Assembly: GCA_031409855.1 (NCBI GenBank)
Contig: JANNYA010000209.1
Coordinates: forward strand, 1 to 37,996
DNA: 37,996 nt
Direction: 5' to 3'
Origin: JANNYA01 sp031409855
GTDB taxonomy: Bacteria; Pseudomonadota; Gammaproteobacteria; Xanthomonadales; SZUA-5
A model generated the notes under the pieces. The model had not been told where the DNA came from. It saw nothing but the letters and a program-made list of their open reading frames with translations, and searched no databases. The position numbers and the translations under genes were made by a program. Below are positions 33,101-37,996 of the stretch, piece by piece. Positions within the stretch are counted from its first letter, which is position 1. Every line of letters begins with the position of its first letter.

Positions 33101-34246
33101 CTCCGCTAGCGCAATAATTTTGCTTTTAAATTTGTCCTGCAAGCTTGAAATACCCTGCCAGCGCATGAGCAAGCCCACGACCATGAAATCAAGGGTCGTG
33201 GCGTGGTCGCTTTCCAGCTCGGGCGTAAAAGCCAGGGTTGGATCAAGCAAATGTCGCCCGTAGTGCTGTAAAAACAAAGTTGCTAGCAGGTCGTGCGGCT
33301 CCTGCTTAACCTTAAGCATGCCGCTGAGCTGCTTCCATGCGGCGGCATCGTTTTTGGCGTAAAGCGCGATGAAATGCAAGATGCTTAACAACCCGCCCGG
33401 CAATCCGCGTCCACCCACATCCGCGCGATAGCCCTTAAGTGCCACCTCAAAGACATTCACCGCCGCCGCAATATCACCAGCATTGAGTAATTGATATCCG
33501 TCCCAGTACGCCGCCAACCAAACTAGATCGTCAATTGCACTGGGTGGCGGCGCACCCATCAGCATCGCGGCTTTCGTGTGCGCGACCAATAGTTGATCCA
33601 AATGCACAACATCAATGGCCGAGCCAAGCTGATAAACTTTATCGGCGTGATGCACCCAAGCCACTAACGACTCACGCGGCATCCGAGAATTGAGTTCCAA
33701 TCGACTGGCTAAACAAGCCACTTGAAAATGAATGTCCATGCGATCAAATAAATCTGGCGCAATCAGATTCGGCAACGCGTTGGCGATCTCCCACACGTCA
33801 TGTGAGTTGATCAAGTAGTAACATCGAACGGCGCGAATCTGCTGATCAATTTCAGCGGGGCCCTGCCCCTGCAACACCATCAGCCGATGTAGCGCACGTT
33901 GAATCCGTTCGGCATGTTCACGGTAGGACTGGGCTTGCAACTGCTGTAATAAAATTACTTGCCAGCGCGCGGCCTCAAACTGCAGCAAGCCGCGCAAGGC
34001 AAAGTCACGCTGTGCGGGTTCAAGCTCAGCTTGCTGAAAGTGAAACCAGTGCGGGTGCGCCTGCAGTGCGTCACCGATGTTGGCTACACGCTGGAATTTT
34101 TTTAACTGCTCCGCATCACCCAGCAAACGCACCCAAACCAAAAGGTAGTCGTTGGTCGTTTTGCCAAATACCGCAAAGAGTTGCAGAACGAACTGACTCG
34201 CCTTGGGCAAGGCGGCATAGGCTGGCGCACTAATATCAATACTCAT
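30149..34246 (-). CDS. Large SNF2/RapA-like DEAD/DEAH helicase
   Basis: 1365 residues from ATG 34246. The C-terminal third is a complete SNF2 motor: a start near LRDYQIAGFRWLMQMAHWG, Walker A ADDMGLGKTIQAL around residue 935-950, DEAQAIKN, TGTPLENHLGELWSL, FSQFVDYL, KAGGVGLNLTAADYVIHLDPWWNP and HRIGQTRPVTIYRL. The N-terminal ~850 residues are helical with no motif I recognise. This layout, a very long N-terminus before a SNF2 domain, is common in bacterial housekeeping SNF2 proteins of unclear role. No restriction partners lie next to it, so it is distinct from the island helicase. It is convergent with the hydroxylase pair, 194 bp away. Confidence 0.9.
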   Translation of the reverse strand: MSIDISAPAYAALPKASQFVLQLFAVFGKTTNDYLLVWVRLLGDAEQLKKFQRVANIGDALQAHPHWFHFQQAELEPAQRDFALRGLLQFEAARWQVILLQQLQAQSYREHAERIQRALHRLMVLQGQGPAEIDQQIRAVRCYYLINSHDVWEIANALPNLIAPDLFDRMDIHFQVACLASRLELNSRMPRESLVAWVHHADKVYQLGSAIDVVHLDQLLVAHTKAAMLMGAPPPSAIDDLVWLAAYWDGYQLLNAGDIAAAVNVFEVALKGYRADVGGRGLPGGLLSILHFIALYAKNDAAAWKQLSGMLKVKQEPHDLLATLFLQHYGRHLLDPTLAFTPELESDHATTLDFMVVGLLMRWQGISSLQDKFKSKIIALAELAEKAGLAWIAQQLRAVLAPDIVASMGTLVTLKRQAEPWQELLQALEDSGKKIAPVRVEQASRLQVYISQPRHEASYLVELGEQRVAKDGKATEAKTIKTRAGLKTAIARFTDEQDLRIANACFRDADFLTRYFTRSPAEKRAFWLDLVGHAGVYFWPPAAFGKGKPVVEMHAAQGFKVEVVLGQLALKVRAGVGERAHIELKPKVELLTDTFGISFTAASESKTESGPAQINLIDISPAQRRVMAMVAKGIAIPNTALPQMAELTARPGSHVKLSMDAAAGAQAQPADSTPHILIEPNAAGLQVILQVRPFGVDVGPYFAPADGDRRVLGVINGAICNADRDFAGETAAVNALIRQAPIFTQALEAGGSIADPEVALDLLAELQTIQPAPVLAWPKGKARRVLSAGKFSLKSKANRDWLGIEGELEHSEGTIKLSELIGLLESSRGRYLTLDGERFIQLSDSLRKRVQSLANFSDARGKVEVPLLAGAVLAGQLGLEQAEGLKIANKKMAEAFVLEPVVPITLQAELRDYQIAGFRWLMQMAHWGAGACLADDMGLGKTIQALALLLARAPGGPAIVMAPTSVIGNWQREAARFAPTLNVLRFDELDRTTQLPNLAAFDLLLVSYGLLTTHSETLAKQHFHSIVLDEAQAIKNASTQRAQAACALQGDFRVATTGTPLENHLGELWSLMRFLNPGLLSSQEKFQRRFSGPIERDPSSPAKAVLRQLIAPFLLRRTKAQVLSELPPKTEITLTIAPSAEEAQLVAGLRAAALDKLNNMDNVSAEKRFHILAEITRLRRAACHPDLVAPELKIGSAKLAQLLELVAELKENRHRALIFSQFVDYLSIVRKAFDDAGFSYQYLDGSTATKAREAAVSAFQAGVGDVFLLSLKAGGVGLNLTAADYVIHLDPWWNPAVEQQASDRAHRIGQTRPVTIYRLVLQGSIEEQILSLHGQKRELIDSMLSDRETAKPVSADELLALISGK

Positions 34247-34315
34247 AATCGTCAAACTTGGATCGCGAATTAGCTATTATGCGCAACTCGCGTCAAGTTT
34301 GTCCTGCAAGCCTTG

Positions 34316-35455
34316 CTATCGCGGCGGCGGCGGCGGCATTGAGGGTGCCATTGGCGGTGGCATACCCGCAGGTGCCAGGTTAGACTCGCCGCGCTTTTTC
34401 ATGCCGTAGGCAATGAATGCCAAGCTGATCACTGCTAAGGTCGCGACTAGGGCTAAGGGATGCGTCCATAGCCACGCCCCCACGAACAAGATTGCGGCCA
34501 TAACCGCACCAATCAAACTGCCGAGCCAAAAGGCAAAGCGGCCGATCATCGGACCAAGCAACGGAATCCAGGTAAGCCAGCCAACAAAGCCACTAAATGC
34601 GATGCCCAAGCCGAGCGTCATGCCCGCGCCAGCGGCGCCGCGCAGAACATAGGCCAATGTCGAGTTCGCGCTTTCGCCATGCTGAACTAGCAATTCCTTG
34701 GCGACCTCACCGGGCTCCATAAAAAACACGTCATAGCCATTTTTCGCCACATAGCGCACCAACTCGCTACCGGTTTGGCGCCCCATCGCACTTACTGTGG
34801 TTTCCTTAAGCACACTAAATTCGGCACGGACGTCGCCGATATTTGGCGATTTTGGATTCGCGCCTAAATACAGCCGGTTTGCGCTGGTCGCAGTCCAACC
34901 CAAGCCTTGCAATTCTGGTGACAACTCAGCGGGCAGCACGAAATTATCCGCAGTATCCAGCTCGGCGAGTTGCGACTCAGCTAAATGGAATGCGCCAACA
35001 TGCGCGTCACTCGCAGAGAAAGTCGCCGATGAAACTGGGAACGAAGGGTTCCTGTGGCCATCACCGTCACTTTCCGTGTCGTCGGACCATTCTTCTTCCC
35101 AAACGTCTTTTTTATTTCTTTTGTTTTTGACCCACTGATACATCTCAACTTTACGCTCTAACACCAGCAAGTCATCGCCGCCAAAATTGAAGTAATCATC
35201 CTGCACACCCGCTTCAGTCTCCAACGGCCCTTTGAAATAAACCGCCTTAGCCTCGTTTTCAGCCTTAAGCGCGGCTATTTCAACCACAACTGCACTGCGC
35301 GATAATTCGGCGATTGCAGCCGCTTGATTTACCGTACGGCTTTCGTTGTAGGCTAAACCCGCAGCAGCCCCTGCAAACATAGCCAAGCCGAACAAACCGC
35401 CAATCTTGCCCGCGCCCTTATTTTGGTTTTCTGCGCGTCTGCCAAATCCAAACAT
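34316..35455 (-). CDS. TMEM43-domain membrane protein
   Basis: 379 residues. An N-terminal transmembrane segment (GGLFGLAMFAGAAAGLAY) is followed by VVEIAALKAENEAKAVYFKGPLE, then VEMYQWVKNKRNKKDVWEEE and GHRNPSFPVSSATFSASD, which match the TMEM43 (PF07787) family. Three to four hydrophobic segments at about 260-355 form a membrane bundle (FVGWLTWIPLLGPMIG, then SLIGAVMAAILFVGAWLW). The tail is proline-rich (PAGMPPPMAPSMPPPPPR). An insert Glu/Lys-rich KNKRNKKDVWEEEWSDD is notable. Function in bacteria is unknown. The ATG has a good CAGGAG. Confidence 0.78.
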   Translation of the reverse strand: MFGFGRRAENQNKGAGKIGGLFGLAMFAGAAAGLAYNESRTVNQAAAIAELSRSAVVVEIAALKAENEAKAVYFKGPLETEAGVQDDYFNFGGDDLLVLERKVEMYQWVKNKRNKKDVWEEEWSDDTESDGDGHRNPSFPVSSATFSASDAHVGAFHLAESQLAELDTADNFVLPAELSPELQGLGWTATSANRLYLGANPKSPNIGDVRAEFSVLKETTVSAMGRQTGSELVRYVAKNGYDVFFMEPGEVAKELLVQHGESANSTLAYVLRGAAGAGMTLGLGIAFSGFVGWLTWIPLLGPMIGRFAFWLGSLIGAVMAAILFVGAWLWTHPLALVATLAVISLAFIAYGMKKRGESNLAPAGMPPPMAPSMPPPPPR

Positions 35456-35553
35456 TGCAAATCTCCTGAAGTAAACACAGTTTATTCACAACAGTTTGCG
35501 CGAAATCCTATCGACAATAAAGCGCAAAATTTAATGTTTCGGAGTTAGCGCTG

Positions 35554-36174
35554 CTAAATTTTAGACGTTGATTCCGATACGGACGTCGGTAGCCCAATTT
35601 TGCCGTTTTTGCCGCGAAATGGCCGGTAAAATTCATAGAGCTTTTCCAGATCGGCTTCCATATTGTCACTAGGCATCATTGGCGGGCCAAAGCCAATTTT
35701 TTTCTCTGGGTAGTGCAAAAATCCAGGAATGATCGGCACCCCAGCACGCGAAGCGATATGCCAAAACCCGGTGCGCCACTTAGCAACCTTTTTACGCGTA
35801 CCTTCGGGCGCTAGTACGAGCCACATGCGATCGCTTTCACGCATTTTTTCGGCAAATTGATCCACCACGCCATGCGCGCTGTCGCGCACTGTCGGGATTC
35901 CGCCAAACGCCCGCATAATTGCAGCCAAAGGCCAGCGGAACAGTTGGTGCTTGCCCATCCAATTGATGCGCAAGCCGATACCGAACGCGGCCACCACACC
36001 GATTAGTCCATCCCAGTTGGAACTATGCGGTGCCGCAATGACAACCGCCTTTGGCACATTCGGAAGTTCTTCAACCTGCCACCCAGAACGTTCTGAGGCC
36101 TGCCTACTCAAATAGCGTAGCCAAGATTTGCCAGCGATTGCGGGCACGTTGGGCGGCAATGGTGGCAATTTCAT
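35554..36174 (-). CDS. 1-acyl-glycerol-3-phosphate acyltransferase-like protein
   Basis: 206 residues with the acyltransferase HxxxxD box as PHSSNWD (His50, Asp55), FGGIPTVRDSA, and LAPEGTRKKV (residues 122-131). These are the LPLAT catalytic and glycerol-phosphate-binding motifs. No transmembrane anchor is seen. It matches the short acyltransferase group found next to arfB in several gammaproteobacteria (from memory, not checked). The start ATG overlaps the ArfB stop as ATGA. Confidence 0.85.
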   Translation of the reverse strand: MKLPPLPPNVPAIAGKSWLRYLSRQASERSGWQVEELPNVPKAVVIAAPHSSNWDGLIGVVAAFGIGLRINWMGKHQLFRWPLAAIMRAFGGIPTVRDSAHGVVDQFAEKMRESDRMWLVLAPEGTRKKVAKWRTGFWHIASRAGVPIIPGFLHYPEKKIGFGPPMMPSDNMEADLEKLYEFYRPFRGKNGKIGLPTSVSESTSKI

Positions 36175-36599
36175 GCATCGCTACCTGGTTTAGCTCGATT
36201 TTTTTTCACACTGCCTCGAATTACTTTTGCATCTATACGTCGCCGTTTCGCCGCGCGCGAGGGCTTAGTTGCAATGCGCGCTTTCTCAATGATGGCCGTG
36301 GCACGCACCAGCGCGAACAAGCGCTCACGCGCGTCTTCGCGATTACGCTCCTGCGTGCGAAAACGTTGCGCATTTAGTACCAAAACACCGTCCGTGGTGA
36401 TTCTGCGATCACGCCTTGCTAACAAACGCTCTTTTAACCAGCCTGGCAGCGTCGTAGATGCCACAATATCAAAGCGCAGCTCGACCGCCGTCGACACCTT
36501 ATTGACGTTTTGCCCGCCAGGCCCGCTGGCACGCACAAAGGACTCGACCAGCTCGCGCTCGTCGATTCCATACTCATCAGTAACGGGCAAAACAGCCAA
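36171..36599 (-). CDS. arfB: Alternative ribosome-rescue factor B (peptidyl-tRNA hydrolase)
   Basis: 142 residues. RASGPGGQNVNKVSTAVELRFD contains the catalytic GGQ at 28-30; the basic tail (KPSRAAKRRRIDAKVIRG onward) inserts in the mRNA channel of stalled ribosomes. The family releases nascent chains from non-stop complexes without tmRNA. The first start seen is a TTG at 36599; no ATG lies near. It overlaps the acyltransferase gene and follows the cyclophilin by 12 bp. Confidence 0.93.
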   Translation of the reverse strand: MAVLPVTDEYGIDERELVESFVRASGPGGQNVNKVSTAVELRFDIVASTTLPGWLKERLLARRDRRITTDGVLVLNAQRFRTQERNREDARERLFALVRATAIIEKARIATKPSRAAKRRRIDAKVIRGSVKKNRAKPGSDA

Positions 36600-36611
36600 A
36601 AGAACTAGTCT

Positions 36612-37319
36612 CTATTTTTTCGTTGCTGCAGCGGGTGCCATTGGCTCAGCCTTCGCTTCCATACTCGGGTCGAATTCCACCGCTTTTTGGATAATTACAG
36701 GCTCTAAAGGCTTGTCCGCAAATCCGGCGGTAATACTGTCGGTTTTAACCGCACGAATTTTGTCCACCACATCCATGCCAGAAACAACGCGAGCAAATAC
36801 CGCGTAGCCTGCATTACCACCGAGACTGAAATTCAGAAATTTATTGTCGACAACATTAATGAAAAACTGCGAAGTGGCCGAATTTGGGTCATCCAAGCGC
36901 GCCATCGCCACGGTACCGCGCAAATTCGAGAGGCCGTTGCTTGCCTCATTTTCGATAGGATCAAGCGTGCTTTTGTATGCCAACTCTTTCGTGTAGCCGC
37001 CGCCTTGCACCATAAACGTGGGAATAACGCGATGAAAAACCGTGTCGTTATATTGCCCGGCTTTTACATACATTAAAAAATTTGCAACCGACTTTGGTGC
37101 ACGCTCAGATTCAAGCTCAATAACGATATCCCCCATAGTCGTTGTGAATTTTACCTGCGGTTTTACGACTACTGCCGGTGCAATCGCAGCTGCATCAGCG
37201 CCGATCGCAGCAGGTGGAACGGCCTTTGCGCCTGCTGTCGTGATGGCAGCACCGGTTTGCGCCAATGCTATGGATGGGCATAGCAGTGCAAAGGCAATGG
37301 ATAACATGAGTGTTCGCAT
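36612..37319 (-). CDS. Secreted peptidyl-prolyl cis-trans isomerase (cyclophilin type)
   Basis: 235 residues. A signal peptide (LMLSIAFALLCPSIALA, cleavage about residue 20) is followed by an Ala-rich spacer, then the cyclophilin domain KFTTTMGDIVIELESERAP, VANFLMYVKAGQYNDTVFHR, MVQGGGY, and ATSQFFINVVDN. It has the ppiA-like periplasmic form. The ATG at 37319 has GGAG eight bases ahead, which directly follows the T-tract of a terminator hairpin. Downstream arfB and the acyltransferase overlap or nearly abut it, so the three genes likely share a transcript. Confidence 0.92.
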   Translation of the reverse strand: MRTLMLSIAFALLCPSIALAQTGAAITTAGAKAVPPAAIGADAAAIAPAVVVKPQVKFTTTMGDIVIELESERAPKSVANFLMYVKAGQYNDTVFHRVIPTFMVQGGGYTKELAYKSTLDPIENEASNGLSNLRGTVAMARLDDPNSATSQFFINVVDNKFLNFSLGGNAGYAVFARVVSGMDVVDKIRAVKTDSITAGFADKPLEPVIIQKAVEFDPSMEAKAEPMAPAAATKK

Positions 37320-37331
37320 TGATATTTCTCC

Positions 37332-37366
37332 AAAAAAGACGGCGCATCATAATTGAATGCGCCGTC
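37332..37366 (-). terminator. Rho-independent terminator between the RND gene and the cyclophilin gene
   Basis: On the minus strand GACGGCGCAT and ATGCGCCGTC form a perfect 10-bp stem around a 9-nt loop and run into six T residues. It ends 12 nt before the cyclophilin ATG, with the ribosome site directly after the T-tract. Confidence 0.9.
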
Positions 37367-37396
37367 AATGGTTGTAGGGTAGTTAAACAGGTCGTG

Positions 37397-37996
37397 CTAT
37401 TGAACTTTCTCAAACGGACGCAACAACCAGCGGCACAGCGCCGGCAAGAAGATCATCGCAGCCACCATATTGACGAAGAACATAAAGGTCAACATCAAGC
37501 CCATATCCGCCTGGAACTTAAGCTCGGAAAAGTTCCAAGTCGCCACACCGACTGCCAAGGTTAGGGCCGTGTAGAAAATGGCGATACCAGTGGTCTTGAG
37601 TGCCTCAAAATAACTCTGTGTCAGCGGCTTACCTTGCTTCATCAACTCGGCCATACGGGCATAAATGTAAATCGCATAATCGACACCGATGCCAACGCCG
37701 AGAGCCACCACGGTCAGTGTATTGACTTTGAGGCCGATGCCAAGTTTGACCATCAGCGCCTCGCCAAGCGCGGTTACCAGCACAAGTGGCAGTACGATAC
37801 AAAGCGCTGCAAGTGGGTTTTTAAAACTAATTAAACACATAACAAAAACCGCTGCATACACCATATACATAATCGGCTTTTCAAGCTTCGCAACTTCTTC
37901 ATTAGTAGCAGCCATCACGCCAACATTGCCGGTGGCGAGCCGGAAATTAATATTGTCACTTGGCATGAATTCGCCGCCTTCACCTTCGGCCTTTTT
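37397..37996 (-). CDS. RND/MMPL family transporter, C-terminal part (cut by window end)
   Basis: The frame is open to the window edge, giving 199 residues of the C-terminus. It has the second RND/SSD transmembrane bundle: PIMYMVYAAVFVMCLISF, PLAALCIVLPLVLVTAL, VNTLTVVALGVGIGVDYAIY (with the Gly-Asp-Tyr proton-relay motif typical of MMPL/RND exporters), YTALTLAVGVATW and ADMGLMLTFMFFVNMVAAMI. It is probably an uncharacterised exporter of the predicted-exporter RND superfamily; N-terminus and cargo are unknown. Confidence 0.88.
   Translation of the reverse strand, partial: KKAEGEGGEFMPSDNINFRLATGNVGVMAATNEEVAKLEKPIMYMVYAAVFVMCLISFKNPLAALCIVLPLVLVTALGEALMVKLGIGLKVNTLTVVALGVGIGVDYAIYIYARMAELMKQGKPLTQSYFEALKTTGIAIFYTALTLAVGVATWNFSELKFQADMGLMLTFMFFVNMVAAMIFLPALCRWLLRPFEKVQ

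Noticed and set aside
30149..34246. Large SNF2 helicase as part of the defence system
   Set aside because: No restriction, methylase or other defence partner sits next to it; neighbours are housekeeping-type genes, and this long SNF2 form is widespread in bacterial chromosomes.

Overview
The window looks like chromosomal DNA of a gammaproteobacterium, most likely in or near the Xanthomonadales. The basis is the style of AccA (N-terminus MNPNFLDFEQPIAELEAKI and an INIEAEI-type helix), a DUF3011 secreted protein, a paired UbiH/UbiI-type hydroxylase locus, ArfB and Lgt. This is recognition by eye, not a phylogeny. No rRNA, tRNA, CRISPR array or intact insertion sequence was seen.

Layout. 1-5743 is core genome: a Ser/Thr kinase fragment, a palindrome-rich intergenic block, a VIT/CCC1 transporter, lgt, an unknown lipoprotein, a nitroreductase, PPK2 and ilvE. 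5820-13580, between ilvE and accA, is a decayed defence island. An apparently intact SNF2 helicase and AlbA_2/HATPase protein are joined by 4-nt stop/start overlaps to a broken rhuM. Next come a ~57-codon scrap of a type III Mod methyltransferase, an AT-richer segment with a PD-(D/E)XK-like gene, 3'-end scraps of two unrelated housekeeping-type genes (5'-nucleotidase and TIGR01777 epimerase), and finally the C-terminal nuclease part of a type III Res subunit. The simplest reading is an ancestral SNF2-AlbA_2-RhuM-Mod-Res operon whose middle was deleted or replaced.

13608-19036 returns to core genes: accA, a TonB_C-like secreted protein, a DEAD-box RNA helicase with a repeat-rich tail, and a DUF481 outer membrane protein. 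19335-23327 is the most interesting intact unit. It is a four-gene minus-strand operon in which a 7TM/inactive-transglutaminase membrane protein and a RimK-like ATP-grasp ligase, a known pairing, flank an AAA (RecF/OLD-like) ATPase and a DUF4276-type TOPRIM protein. All genes are spaced -4 to +2 nt. The ATPase-TOPRIM pair resembles two-gene anti-phage modules, and its tight embedding in an amidoligase operon is unexpected.

23503-29954 (plus strand) holds a short asparaginase-domain protein, a secreted CxxC-repeat/DUF3011 protein, RNase T2, a small membrane protein, an HNH protein and two ubiquinone-type FAD hydroxylases. The second hydroxylase carries a perfect in-frame 30-bp tandem repeat. 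30149-37996 (minus strand) holds a large SNF2 ATPase, a TMEM43-domain membrane protein, an acyltransferase overlapping arfB, a secreted cyclophilin directly downstream of a strong terminator hairpin, and the C-terminus of an RND/MMPL transporter cut by the window edge.

The best candidates for undescribed biology are the four-gene amidoligase/ATPase-TOPRIM operon, the perfect 19-bp inverted repeat inside rhuM, and the mosaic defence island.
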